From an uncultured Parabacteroides sp. (GTDB taxonomy: Bacteria > Bacteroidota > Bacteroidia > Bacteroidales > Tannerellaceae): a stretch of DNA of 64,000 nucleotides. The number at the start of each line of letters is the position of its first letter. Position 1 is the stretch's first letter. This document shows, piece after piece, positions 25,717 to 34,253 of the stretch. The position numbers were made by a program, and so were the translations under genes. The DNA lies in NCBI RefSeq assembly GCF_902493135.1, contig NZ_CABUOD010000002.1:1-64000 (forward strand), in the 5' to 3' direction. The notes below the pieces were generated by a model. That model did no database searches and was not told the origin of the DNA. It saw only the letters and a program-made list of their open reading frames with translations.

Positions 25717-27696
25717 ATGACAAAGACTATATTCTCTCCTGTTCAACAGAAGATGTTGTTCAATCAGATTAAGGAATCTGATTTCTTTAATTCCTTGATA
25801 AATGATGGCAATTTCTTTGATTTTCTGTCAAACATCTGGGATATAGATACATTACCATCATCGGATCCGCGCTTTAATAATCTGAGAGGTGACATTCAAC
25901 AACACATGTTTAATAATGATGATTGGGATTATGATTATTTATTCTCTGAAGCTCTTCAACTGTTTAAAAAGGAGGATTTATTTAATAAGTTTATTACTGA
26001 AACCGTAAATCCGATTTATCACAATCATGATTCTCAACTTATTCTCGTTGCCACCATTAACGAGTATTTGCTTCCAAAAAAATACATTCTAAAGCCTTAT
26101 GAGGTTGATGAGAATGGAGATCTTTTGTATAAAATTGAACCACACACGTCAATTATTGATGATAGCGCAGTTGTGGAAAATAATATTCCGTTTTTATTGG
26201 AACGGCGCCCACGAGGGTATGCTCATAAAATTTCTTCACACTGTCAACCCAATAAATTTCCATCATTTACTATGGTTGTAGATCATTGGGATGATTACGG
26301 AGTAGAATCCCGATTTGAATTGTTTTATTATGAATCTAAAGAGAGCTATACGTACATTGGTCCACTAAAGATAATTAATGTCAAGCAGGAATATACAGAT
26401 TCAGAACATCAAAAATATCGTGTACGTGACCTTATGGAAGATCTTTTCTATTCATTAGGCGAAAACGAATTTTGCTCAATTGGACAAACACAAGAATATT
26501 ATGATACTCTTAAACAAAAATTCCCCAATAAGTATCTCTCTATATTATGGGCTTTAAAAGATTGTGCAATTTTTTCATTTATAGAAGACAATTTTGAAAA
26601 ACATCCGTTTTTTCATAGTCTCATAAGAGAAAATAGTGTAGAACGCATTCTAAGAAAAGAAAAATATCTAATTGATAATCGAAAGATATCAAGTTGTTAT
26701 AGATTCTCTTATGAGTTTTCTCCCAAATATGCTGAGGAACCAATTCATATAGAGTTCTCTTTTGATATTAACAGTGCTTTTCAACAGAGAGTTTTTGCCA
26801 TAATTGGAGAAAATGGAGTTGGTAAGACGCAACTAATCACAGCCTTACCGCTAGATCTTGCAAAGAGAAGAGAGAATCTATTTGCACCACAAGTGCCATT
26901 ATACAGTAAAGTAATAGCCGTTTCAACAAGTCTATATGATAGCTTTGATGTGCCAAAGAATAGTGTGGGCTTCAATTATGTATATTGTGGGTTAGCTTGT
27001 GGGAAAAAAGACAATAAAACGATTTTAGCACCAAAGGAATTAAAACTGAAACTATTACAAACTACAAAAACAATTAATGGCAGAGAACGAGCTGAGTCTC
27101 TTAAAAATATACTATTTCCCTTATATTCAGCAGATATAATATCTGCTCTATTTACAATTCAAGAAGAAAAAATAAAAGTAAATCAAGCCCGTTTAGTCGA
27201 AATTGTAGACTATATGAGTTCTGGAGAGTCTTCGCTATTATTTATATTCTGTAATATTGTTGCCAATATCAGGTATGATTCATTAATTTTGTTTGATGAG
27301 CCAGAAACACACTTGCATCCAAATGCGATAACATCATTGATGTCATCAATATATCAATTACTTGATGAATATCAATCGTATGCAATTATTGTTACACATT
27401 CCCCTCTTATTATTCGAGAAATGAGATCAACCGGAGTGAGAATTATGGATAGGATAAATAATCTACCAGTAATTCGCTCCATCAATATGGAATCATTAGG
27501 TGCAAATGTGTCAGCATTAGTCGAAGAAATTTTTGAAAACAAAGATATTCCTAAATATTATAAAATAAAAATTGATGAGTTAATATCGTTGGGGTTATCA
27601 TATGGCGATTTAATTTCGGCCTTACAATCACGCGATATTGAATTGGGCATTGGCCTTAAGATGTATATTCAACAACGTTACAAGTCACATGTATGA
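25717..27696 (+). CDS. ABC-type ATPase with long N-terminal extension, 659 aa (PtuA-like)
   Basis: Candidate sensor/regulator ATPase of a defence system. Residues about 330-640 form an SMC/OLD-like ABC ATPase: Walker A GENGVGKT (364-371), signature SSGESS (501-506), Walker B LILFDEPETHLHPN (catalytic E528) and H-loop THSP near 560. The first 320 residues are not part of a normal PtuA ATPase; the segment FLSNIWDIDTLPSSDPRFNN with HMFNNDDWDYDYLF recalls AbiJ-type N-terminal domains, from memory. No TOPRIM domain, so not Gabija or OLD. It overlaps the HNH gene by ATGA. Codon use is strongly AT-rich compared with flanking CTn genes. Confidence 0.85.
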   Translation: MTKTIFSPVQQKMLFNQIKESDFFNSLINDGNFFDFLSNIWDIDTLPSSDPRFNNLRGDIQQHMFNNDDWDYDYLFSEALQLFKKEDLFNKFITETVNPIYHNHDSQLILVATINEYLLPKKYILKPYEVDENGDLLYKIEPHTSIIDDSAVVENNIPFLLERRPRGYAHKISSHCQPNKFPSFTMVVDHWDDYGVESRFELFYYESKESYTYIGPLKIINVKQEYTDSEHQKYRVRDLMEDLFYSLGENEFCSIGQTQEYYDTLKQKFPNKYLSILWALKDCAIFSFIEDNFEKHPFFHSLIRENSVERILRKEKYLIDNRKISSCYRFSYEFSPKYAEEPIHIEFSFDINSAFQQRVFAIIGENGVGKTQLITALPLDLAKRRENLFAPQVPLYSKVIAVSTSLYDSFDVPKNSVGFNYVYCGLACGKKDNKTILAPKELKLKLLQTTKTINGRERAESLKNILFPLYSADIISALFTIQEEKIKVNQARLVEIVDYMSSGESSLLFIFCNIVANIRYDSLILFDEPETHLHPNAITSLMSSIYQLLDEYQSYAIIVTHSPLIIREMRSTGVRIMDRINNLPVIRSINMESLGANVSALVEEIFENKDIPKYYKIKIDELISLGLSYGDLISALQSRDIELGIGLKMYIQQRYKSHV

Positions 27697-28541
27697 GAAA
27701 AATCAAGAGTTATACCGGGGATACATTCAATTTTCATAAAAAAGTATTGAATGCAAAAAAGAAAGGTAAAACTAAGACTATTGTTTCAAATATCGAGGAA
27801 ATTATAAAGAATCAATTTGAAAGTTATGACACCTGCTTTAAAGAAGACACGCTTCAAAATTTAGAGGCGGCTCCCGTCACGGACGAACAGAAAGAAGCTT
27901 TACTAGAAATGTATTCATTTCAGATGAAGCCATTTCAGGAATTGCTTGCAGATCTTACTACCGATGAACATAATCGAGTTTCAAAGTTATGTCCAAATTG
28001 TACAATTAATAATGTTCAATCTTTAGACCATTGTATCCCCAAAACAGAGTTTCCTGAATTTTCTGACAATCCCAAAAATTTGATGCAATGTTGCATGACT
28101 TGCAATGGAAAGAAATCAAAAATCTGGAGGACAGAAACAGATAGAATATTTTTGAACTTGTTTATAGATGAAGTACCGAATCATCAATATCTTTTTGTGC
28201 GGGGAGAACTTATTGAAGGCGCTCCTGTATTTTCATTTAGATTAGAACAGCCAACAGAAATAGACGACTTATTTTATGCGAAAATTGTAAGTCATTATAC
28301 AGGACTTGATTTACTTAATAGATTCGCAGAGAATTCTCCCGATGTTATTGACGAGCTTATATTTATAATCAAGTCATCAATTGAGAACTCTATTCCCACA
28401 GATAAGATAAAGAAAAGCATTCTTAGCGCGGCATCAAAACTGCAAGAGAAATTCGGTACAAATTATTGGAAAGCTCTTCTCTATATTGAATGCGTCTCTA
28501 ATAAAGATATATTTGACTCTATAATCTCAAATGCTGTATAA
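27693..28541 (+). CDS. HNH endonuclease, 282 aa (PtuB-like)
   Basis: Likely nuclease effector of the two-gene module. The HNH core runs from C100-P-N-C103 through LDHCIPK (D112, H113), DNPKNLMQCC (N126/N129, C134) to CMTCNGKKS (C137, N138): two zinc-binding CxxC-type pairs around a beta-beta-alpha metal finger. The flanking 99 N-terminal and 140 C-terminal residues are unrecognised and helical. It starts inside the ATPase stop (ATGA), giving tight coupling. PtuB proteins of Septu share this combination with an ABC ATPase. AT-rich like its partner. Confidence 0.85.
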   Translation: MRKIKSYTGDTFNFHKKVLNAKKKGKTKTIVSNIEEIIKNQFESYDTCFKEDTLQNLEAAPVTDEQKEALLEMYSFQMKPFQELLADLTTDEHNRVSKLCPNCTINNVQSLDHCIPKTEFPEFSDNPKNLMQCCMTCNGKKSKIWRTETDRIFLNLFIDEVPNHQYLFVRGELIEGAPVFSFRLEQPTEIDDLFYAKIVSHYTGLDLLNRFAENSPDVIDELIFIIKSSIENSIPTDKIKKSILSAASKLQEKFGTNYWKALLYIECVSNKDIFDSIISNAV

Positions 28542-29039
28542 TCCGCCCAAAGTGAGCAAAAGACCATAATTTGACGGTTTATAAGTATATTTTGGAACTA
28601 TCGACCAAACCTTCTAGCGGACATTACACGGAAAAAGACGAAAGCAAAACGGAATATAACACACTATAAATAACTTAGCCAACTCTACCCCCTTCGCATT
28701 ATTTTTGTCAGGCAGAGCGTAGTACGAGCTGCTATACGGATGCATCCCGAGATACTTGTACAACCTTGAAGTACATTAGGCTGATAAAATTTAGCGGTGG
28801 TGAGGTCAAAGTCTGACTTGGTACGTAAAAGAAGATAGCCTCGGGCAGGTTCCCGCAATATGTTATAAATCAAATTCAGCGCAAATCTTTTCAGTAATCT
28901 TTTAGTTTTAGAAATTATTGTGGTGTATTTTGCGACCATAGTAAAATTTCTGTTATGGCGGGTCTGCAATTATTTTACGGTACACATACCTAATAGTCCA
29001 AAAGCAAGTTGAGTGAAATGTTCCAATTATATCCTATCT
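28542..29039. other. ~500 bp after the nuclease gene, no clear gene
   Basis: A 94-codon minus-strand frame (28685-28969) exists but has no recognisable domain or ribosome-binding site. The right end (about 29025 on) grades into the repeated HTH2 remnant. Possibly remains of an older insertion. Confidence 0.4.
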
Positions 29040-29475
29040 TGAGTCGGACATAGAGAAGATGCTGCTTGACAGCTACCACTCCGACTACCGACAGACAGCT
29101 ACCTGATTTTCTTAAAGGAGCGTAGTTTGCCGTCTGTCTAATAATTGCGACAGCAATGGACATGACAGCAAAAAGAAAAAGGAACGGCTTACGGATGAAG
29201 CATCAAAATTCCGCTTCGTCTGTAAGCCGTTCATTTATATCTTCTAATTTTCCGTCAGTCGCTTGTTTCCGTTGCCGGATGCCTTTCGAGCGTATGGCCG
29301 GCAGAGGCAAGGTTTTCGGGCTGAATACGCTCCGCAGGAGGAAGATTCTGCCCGAAACGGCTTTGCCGCCTGACCTTGCCACTGCATCAGAGCCATGCGC
29401 TACCTTTGCATCCGAGCATCGGGAACAAGTGACTGATGAGGATGAACCTCAACTATACCATAGGTTGCTTCCTCT
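29040..29475 (+). repeat. Conserved element, copy 2
   Basis: Direct-repeat partner of 24885-25330: same order of HTH2 3' end, spacer, terminator (29176-29236) and core. Relative to copy 1, the open frame in the core is shifted by a 1-nt loss near 29384 (actgcatcag against gctgccatcag). Together the two copies bracket the AlbA_2 fragment and the ATPase/HNH pair. Confidence 0.8.
29041..29106 (+). pseudogene. 3' remnant of HTH2, third copy
   Basis: Reads ESDIEKMLLDSYHSDY, RQTAT, stop; the matching ends of the intact HTH2 genes read ESDIEKML.DGYRSAYRLTGT. Upstream similarity fades near 29025. Confidence 0.75.
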
Positions 29476-29823
29476 GTCACAGGATACAAACAATGTTATT
29501 GAGTTCTCTTTCTTGGTGGCGTAGATTTCATTTATCACAAACCGTCTGAACAAGATACTTTCTCTACTGCATATCCTGAATGCAATGGCTATAACCATTT
29601 CAAGATTATAAACATCGTAACTGATACCATCTGGTTGCTTGATATATTTCATCGTATCACATTCGTTTAACTCCTTATTCCTATATATAGCATGAATCGC
29701 TTTACGGATGTCACAAGAGAATACTCCAAACAGGTCAGCGATTTCGAATTGCGTCATCCATACGGGTGCGGTCGGAATAGCGACTATATCCACTTCACTG
29801 ATTGTGATTATACCTCTATCCAT
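29449..29823 (-). CDS. RhuM-like small DNA-binding protein, central copy
   Basis: Starts MDRGIITISEVDIVAIPT; core VWMTQFEIADLFGVFSCDIR, then HAIYRNKEL, DGISYDVYNLEMVIAIAFRI. The pattern (VWxTQxExADLFxV... YNLxxxIxxxxR) resembles the N-terminal domain of RhuM family proteins. I chose the ATG at 29823 to match its paralogue at 32879-33253. Located 21 nt downstream of the tandem integrases on the same strand, a place often taken by excision or regulatory proteins. Function inferred only from context. Confidence 0.72.
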   Translation of the reverse strand: MDRGIITISEVDIVAIPTAPVWMTQFEIADLFGVFSCDIRKAIHAIYRNKELNECDTMKYIKQPDGISYDVYNLEMVIAIAFRICSRESILFRRFVINEIYATKKENSITLFVSCDRGSNLWYS

Positions 29824-29844
29824 AATATATTGTATTGACATTGT

Positions 29845-31065
29845 TTAGTTACTTTTGTTTGTCTTTTCGCCAGTAGATTGTTTCTTCCGGCGTTCCATCA
29901 GTTTGTCCATATCCTTTGAGATTTTGTCATCGGTTATACGTGCATATCCCTGTGTCGTCCGAATATTGGAGTGCCCCATCATCTTGGCGATACTCTCTAT
30001 CGGTATATCCGCTGAAATAAGGAAAGTTCCGAAACTATGTCGGCTCTGGTGGTAGGACAAGTTATCCTCTTTGCCTATGATTACACCTAACTCATGAATT
30101 TCAAACCACAAGGCGTCACGGTTAGGAAGCGGAAATACGGGCTGTTCGTCATCGGCCGTGTTGTACAGCGACAATATCTGTTCCGCTATGGGATGCAGGG
30201 GTATGAACGCTTCCACCTTTGTCTTCTTGCGGTTGATACGGATATACCGTCTGCCCTCCGCATTCATCCCGATGTGGTGGGGATGCAACAATTGTATATC
30301 CACATACGCCAATCCCGTCAGGCAGGAGAATATGAAAGCCCGTCTCGCCAACTCCAGCCTGTTGTCATACATCGGGGTGGAAAGTATCTTCTTGAACTCA
30401 TCGCGGCTGATGTATCTGTGCTTTGCCTCCGGTTTGGTTTCATATTCCAACTCCTCGCAGGGATTCACTCGGATTATCTCCTTATCGACTGCCAGATACA
30501 ACAGGCGGTTCAACCATCGCAGACAATGGTTGGTCTGAGATGCCCCGAAGTTCTTGCATCTTTTCAGATATGCCTTATAAGATTTGCCGAAGTCCTCTGT
30601 AACTTCTTCAAAATAGATGTCCTTTTTACCCGATGACACAATATAGTCTGTCAGGTACTTCTGGTAATACATTGAACTTCGATAGGAGGAGGTTGAATCT
30701 ATTTCCTCGGAGTGTTTCTTTAACCGCTCCCGTTCCCATTCTCCCATTTGCAGGAGGGTAGTCGGATGAATGTTGTTTTGGATGATGTGGCTCTTCAACA
30801 TCTCTGCACTGACTACACCTTGCGATTTCAGTATTTCCTCGTATGCTTCTGAAATGATCCGGAGATATTCCTGCAAGCGGTTGTTTTCCCTTGTGGACTT
30901 TATCTCGTTCTTCTTGCCATTCCAATCTTCGGGACGGCAATAGATACTTGTGCTTATGACCGTCTGTTTCCCGTCAATGGTTATGCGGCAGAGAACGGCG
31001 GTCGTACCGTCAGCCTTTACCTTGCTGCGGTTGATATAGGGTAACAGTGAAAATGTACTTCGCAT
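29845..31065 (-). CDS. Tyrosine recombinase, tandem partner B, 406 aa
   Basis: Intact integrase: N-terminal Arm-type domain MRSTFSLLPYINRSKVKADG, SAM-like domain, catalytic domain with FSCLTGLAYVDIQLL, HQSRHSFGT, AKMMGHSNIRTT and the nucleophile in QGYARIT. The ATG at 31065 matches the start of the broken homologue at 1857; a longer frame to 31233 runs into the upstream integrase and is unlikely. 13 nt separate it from partner A, so both are co-transcribed. Tandem integrases with different core sequences may act together at one att site. Confidence 0.92.
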   Translation of the reverse strand: MRSTFSLLPYINRSKVKADGTTAVLCRITIDGKQTVISTSIYCRPEDWNGKKNEIKSTRENNRLQEYLRIISEAYEEILKSQGVVSAEMLKSHIIQNNIHPTTLLQMGEWERERLKKHSEEIDSTSSYRSSMYYQKYLTDYIVSSGKKDIYFEEVTEDFGKSYKAYLKRCKNFGASQTNHCLRWLNRLLYLAVDKEIIRVNPCEELEYETKPEAKHRYISRDEFKKILSTPMYDNRLELARRAFIFSCLTGLAYVDIQLLHPHHIGMNAEGRRYIRINRKKTKVEAFIPLHPIAEQILSLYNTADDEQPVFPLPNRDALWFEIHELGVIIGKEDNLSYHQSRHSFGTFLISADIPIESIAKMMGHSNIRTTQGYARITDDKISKDMDKLMERRKKQSTGEKTNKSN

Positions 31066-31078
31066 ATCGTTTGCTGTA

Positions 31079-32308
31079 TTAAAGGGTAAGTTTGAAATCC
31101 TCGGTAGCTTTGATGAACCTGTCCATGTCCTCAAAGAGTTTTTTCGGACTGACACGGGCGTACACCTGAGTGGTGGAAATATCGGAATGCCCCAACATCC
31201 TACTGATGGTCTCAATCGGCACACCAGCTTCAAGCGTAATCAGCGAGGCGAAACTATGGCGCGCCTGATGGTAGCACAGGTCATCCTTGATGCCTGCCAG
31301 TGCCGCCAACGCTTTCATGTGCCTTCTAAGATTGGGCCAGCGAAGTAAAGGAAACAAGTTTTCTCTGTCCTCACTGCTATACTTATTGATAAGCGCAATT
31401 GCTTCGGGCAATAGTTTTACACTAGCACGGAGTTCGTTTTTCTTTCTGCGGTATTTCAACCATAATGCCCCGTCCCCGTCTGTCTGCAAATTAGCATGGG
31501 TAATCGAAACGACATCCGCATAAGATACACCTGTGTAACATCCGAAGAGAAACATATCCCTTGCCAGCATATGGGATTTGCGGTATGCAGGTATTTCCAC
31601 GTCACGGATTTTCTCGAACGATTCACGGCTCAATGCCCGTGGAGTCGTTTCCGTTTTCTTCGGCAGGGTGAAATGTTGGAAGTGGATTTTATCGGCATAT
31701 CCCTCTTTATAAGCTAGACGGCAAATCTTCTTAAGTATGGCAAGATAATGTCTGGCAGTATCGATTGCCTGTCCTTTATCTTCCGTGACAAATGTCTGAT
31801 AGTCGTGGATGAACTGTTCCGTCAGTTGCCCGAAAGCCAAATCCTTGACCTTGTACTGATGCTTGATGAACTCTCCGAGTGCTAGCCGCATATAGTGATA
31901 GCCGGGATAAGTACTTTTGGCACGATCAATACCGATACGTGCCTTGATGTCATCACAGACAACATCGGTCATTTTCATGAGGGTCATCTGCGTTTCCATG
32001 CTGCCTTGAAAAAGGTCTTTCACATCGGTGGCATCGAAATCAATTTTGCGTTCCACAAGATTGTCGAATGCAATGTTTACCGCCAGTAGCAACTTGTCAA
32101 TCTTGGCATTAGTCTCCACCGCCTCGCGGCTTTTTCCGTTCAAACGGCTCTCACGGGAATTCCACAATTCGGGAGTACAGGACAGCTTGCAGCCGAACTG
32201 CACCATCGTGCGGTTCACCGTAATCCTTCCCATTATCGGGGCTTTGCCCGACTTGTCCAGTCCGCTCTTTTTGAGGTAGAGCAGCACCTTGAATTTTTCT
32301 ACTTTCAT
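31079..32308 (-). CDS. Tyrosine recombinase, tandem partner A, 409 aa
   Basis: Intact integrase homologous to the one at 522-1853: KVLLYLKKSGLDKSGKAPIM, GRITVNRTMVQFG at the N-terminus, FGCYTGVSYADV in the catalytic domain, then YHQARHSFASL, SRMLGHSDISTTQ and Tyr in QVYARV. First gene of the int-int-RhuM run. A -7 box TAATTTTG lies about 20 nt upstream of the ATG. Confidence 0.93.
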   Translation of the reverse strand: MKVEKFKVLLYLKKSGLDKSGKAPIMGRITVNRTMVQFGCKLSCTPELWNSRESRLNGKSREAVETNAKIDKLLLAVNIAFDNLVERKIDFDATDVKDLFQGSMETQMTLMKMTDVVCDDIKARIGIDRAKSTYPGYHYMRLALGEFIKHQYKVKDLAFGQLTEQFIHDYQTFVTEDKGQAIDTARHYLAILKKICRLAYKEGYADKIHFQHFTLPKKTETTPRALSRESFEKIRDVEIPAYRKSHMLARDMFLFGCYTGVSYADVVSITHANLQTDGDGALWLKYRRKKNELRASVKLLPEAIALINKYSSEDRENLFPLLRWPNLRRHMKALAALAGIKDDLCYHQARHSFASLITLEAGVPIETISRMLGHSDISTTQVYARVSPKKLFEDMDRFIKATEDFKLTL

Positions 32309-32326
32309 ACGCTTATATCTTTAGTG

Positions 32327-32334
32327 CAAAATTA
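32327..32334 (-). promoter_or_regulatory. -7 box TAATTTTG of the integrase operon
   Basis: Minus-strand TAATTTTG, 18 nt upstream of the ATG at 32308. It presumably drives the two integrases and the RhuM-like gene. Confidence 0.6.
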
Positions 32335-32582
32335 CTTGCCATATAAGCGTTCCTTGATATGCAAAACATTGTGTATGAGCGCAAACAAAACGGTGAGGAC
32401 TTCATTTTACTTCATTCCGTTACCATTGTCCATTTCGGTAACAGGGCGGCTAACGTTTTGGTAACTGAACAACCTCAATATTCCGTCCCATTTTGCATTT
32501 TCCTCACTTGGCAGAATACGGAAATCTTGCTCATTTCAAACGGTTTACGTTTTTCTTCACTTGCCTGCTTTCCCTTGCATAG

Positions 32583-32876
32583 CCTATCACTTTCCATTGC
32601 GGGAGGCACAGTTTTGCGACCCTTATTTGCCTGAGCAACGGTGTTCCGATAGAGACCATCAGTAAGATGATGGGGCATTATTCCATACGCACCACCCAGA
32701 TATATGCCGAAATAACCAACCACAAAGTGAGCAGGGATTTGGAAACCCTGTCTGAGAATACCAAGGGCAAATATGCGTTGCCCGATGACGGTATGCCGTC
32801 GAGAGTGTTCAAATGTGGAAATTACAGCGGTGGGAAAAAGAAATGTGAATCAAGTGATAGAACTAAAATGAAGTGA
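32583..32876 (+). pseudogene. C-terminal remnant of a tyrosine recombinase
   Basis: Immediately after a TAG (32580-32582) the plus strand reads PITFHCGRHSFATLICLSNG, then VPIETISKMMGHYSIRTTQ with IYAEITNHK: HxxR, GH and the Tyr nucleophile of an integrase without its N-terminal 300 residues. It ends 2 nt before the second RhuM-like gene, so it is the leftover of an int-RhuM unit oriented opposite to the intact one. Its HxxR box differs in sequence from that in the broken integrase at 1857-2942, so the two are not simply halves of one gene. Confidence 0.85.
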
Positions 32877-32878
32877 CT

Positions 32879-33253
32879 ATGGATAGAGGAATAATAACAA
32901 TCAGTGAAACAGGTACGATTATTATACCAACCGTACCCGTATGGATGTCCAAGTTCGAGATTGCCGACCTGTTCGGAGTGTTCTCATGTGATGTCCGCAA
33001 GGCGATTCATGCCATTTACAAGAACAAGGAACTGAATGAAACCGATACAATGCGATATATCAGAAAACCGGACGGTATCAGTTATGACGTTTACAACCTT
33101 GAAATGGTCATAGCCGTTGCATTCAGGGTATGCAGTAGAGGAAGTCTTTTGTTCAGGCGGTTTGTAATGAGCAAAATGAATTTGACCAAGAAAGAAACAT
33201 CTGTTACGTTGTTTGTTTTCTATGGCAGAGGCAACAACCTATGGTATAGTTGA
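32879..33253 (+). CDS. RhuM-like small DNA-binding protein, right copy, 124 aa
   Basis: Paralogue of 29449-29823, oppositely oriented: MDRGIITISETGTIIIPTVP, VWMSKFEIADLFGVFSCDVR, DGISYDVYNLEMVIAVAFRV, ending GRGNNLWYS. The ATG at 32879 is used; a GTG two codons earlier is possible. It is placed right after an integrase C-terminal remnant, copying the int-RhuM order seen on the other strand. Confidence 0.72.
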   Translation: MDRGIITISETGTIIIPTVPVWMSKFEIADLFGVFSCDVRKAIHAIYKNKELNETDTMRYIRKPDGISYDVYNLEMVIAVAFRVCSRGSLLFRRFVMSKMNLTKKETSVTLFVFYGRGNNLWYS

Positions 33254-33254
33254 A

Positions 33255-33680
33255 GCCTATTCCGCCAGCCGCTCGTTCCCGATGCACGGATGCAAAGGTA
33301 GCGTATGGCTTTGAAGGCATTGGCAAGGTCGGGCGGCCGAGCCGTTTCGGGCAGAATCTTCCTCAAACCTGTTTGAGCGTATTCAGCCCGAAAACCTTGC
33401 CACTGCCTGCCACACGCTTAAAAAGGCATCCGGCAACGGAAACAAGCGACTGACGGAAAATCAGAGAATATAGAGGAACGGCTTACAGACGAAGCAGGAT
33501 ATTGGTGCTTCATCCGTAAGCCGTTCCTTTTTTCTTTTGTCGGAAGTCCATTGCTCCGCAATTATAGGGCATCCGGCAAACTGCGCTCCTTCAAGAAAAT
33601 CATGTACCTGTCAGCCGATAGGCAGAGCGGTAGCCGTCAGCAAGCATCCTTTCGATGTCGGATTCACGGTAGAGGATTTT
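33255..33680 (-). repeat. Conserved element, copy 3 (inverted)
   Basis: Minus-strand copy of the HTH2-end/terminator/core unit. Its core is read between the RhuM-like gene and HTH2. In the open frame of copy 1 this copy carries an early stop, but KILPETA, PPDLA and IRYLCIRASGTS remain, with several changes at third codon positions. Confidence 0.75.
33473..33534. terminator. Hairpin terminator between RhuM-like gene and HTH2
   Basis: GAGGAACGGCTTAC pairs with GTAAGCCGTTCCTT, with internal GAAGC/GCTTC. It serves two convergent genes. Confidence 0.8.
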
Positions 33681-33905
33681 ACCGCCCAACTGGATATAGG
33701 CTATGCGCCCTTCGTTCCGGTAGTCCTGAAGTGTCCGGCGGCTCACTTTCAGCCGTGCCGACACCTCCTTGTCGGTGAAGAAACGTTCACCGCCCAATGT
33801 CGGGCGGTAATTGGCGGTCAGATGCTCGAAGCCGTCAAGCAGACGGTCAAGACTGCCCATGAAGTGGATTATCCACTCGCTGTCCTTGTTAATCAGTTCA
33901 TTCAT
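33600..33905 (-). CDS. Helix-turn-helix protein HTH2, right copy, 101 aa
   Basis: Nearly identical to 24644-24949: MNELINKDSEWIIHFMGSLD, FFTDKEVSARLKVSRRTLQD, ESDIERMLADGYRSAYRLTG. Only a few substitutions separate the copies. Convergent with the RhuM-like gene across a terminator, and 36 nt downstream of HTH1. Part of the inverted arm. Confidence 0.87.
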   Translation of the reverse strand: MNELINKDSEWIIHFMGSLDRLLDGFEHLTANYRPTLGGERFFTDKEVSARLKVSRRTLQDYRNEGRIAYIQLGGKILYRESDIERMLADGYRSAYRLTGT

Positions 33906-33941
33906 AAACATTGGATTTAGTGTGATTACTATACTTAATGA

Positions 33942-34253
33942 TTAAATAGTCCTGCCTTTGAATTTTGCTTCTTTTCGCCTGTCCTCCACAACGGAGACTA
34001 TACGTTGCACATCTTCTGGACGGTAATACGTCTTGTGGTTTATCTGCGAGTAAGCCAGCGTGCCGTTATTCCGCAGGGTCTGTAACGTGCGGGGACTGAT
34101 ATTGAGCATCCGGCACACGTCCTGATTGTCCATCCACTCGCTCATTGTCTTTTCTCCATGCCGCCGGCAGATTGCATCCATGCGGCTGACGAAACGGTCG
34201 AACGTGGTGACCATCGCCTCAAAAGTCTTTCTTTCGATTGATACGATTTCCAT
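33942..34253 (-). CDS. Helix-turn-helix protein HTH1, right copy, 103 aa
   Basis: Paralogue of 24279-24590: MEIVSIERKTFEAMVTTFDR, WMDNQDVCRMLNISPRTLQT, NHKTYYRPEDVQRIVSVVED. The ATG at 34253 corresponds to that of the left copy; a longer frame begins at 34301. Presumably an excisionase-type or regulatory protein of the parent conjugative transposon. Confidence 0.85.
   Translation of the reverse strand: MEIVSIERKTFEAMVTTFDRFVSRMDAICRRHGEKTMSEWMDNQDVCRMLNISPRTLQTLRNNGTLAYSQINHKTYYRPEDVQRIVSVVEDRRKEAKFKGRTI

Noticed and set aside
25717..28541. Gabija or OLD-type system
   Set aside because: The ATPase has no TOPRIM domain and the partner is an HNH nuclease, not a UvrD-like helicase.
28685..28969. 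A 94-codon minus-strand frame after the HNH gene
   Set aside because: No domain, no start-site support, and irregular composition; mentioned only as a feature of the intergenic stretch.
32359..32634. A 91-codon plus-strand frame between the two integrase units
   Set aside because: Its 3' half overlaps the integrase C-terminal remnant in another frame, and the 5' half has no recognisable content.
1857..32876. The idea that the broken integrase at 1857-2942 and the C-terminal remnant at 32583-32876 are two halves of one gene split by a 30-kb insertion
   Set aside because: Both pieces contain their own HxxR box and the boxes differ in sequence (FYQARHS against FHCGRHSF), so they cannot simply be joined.
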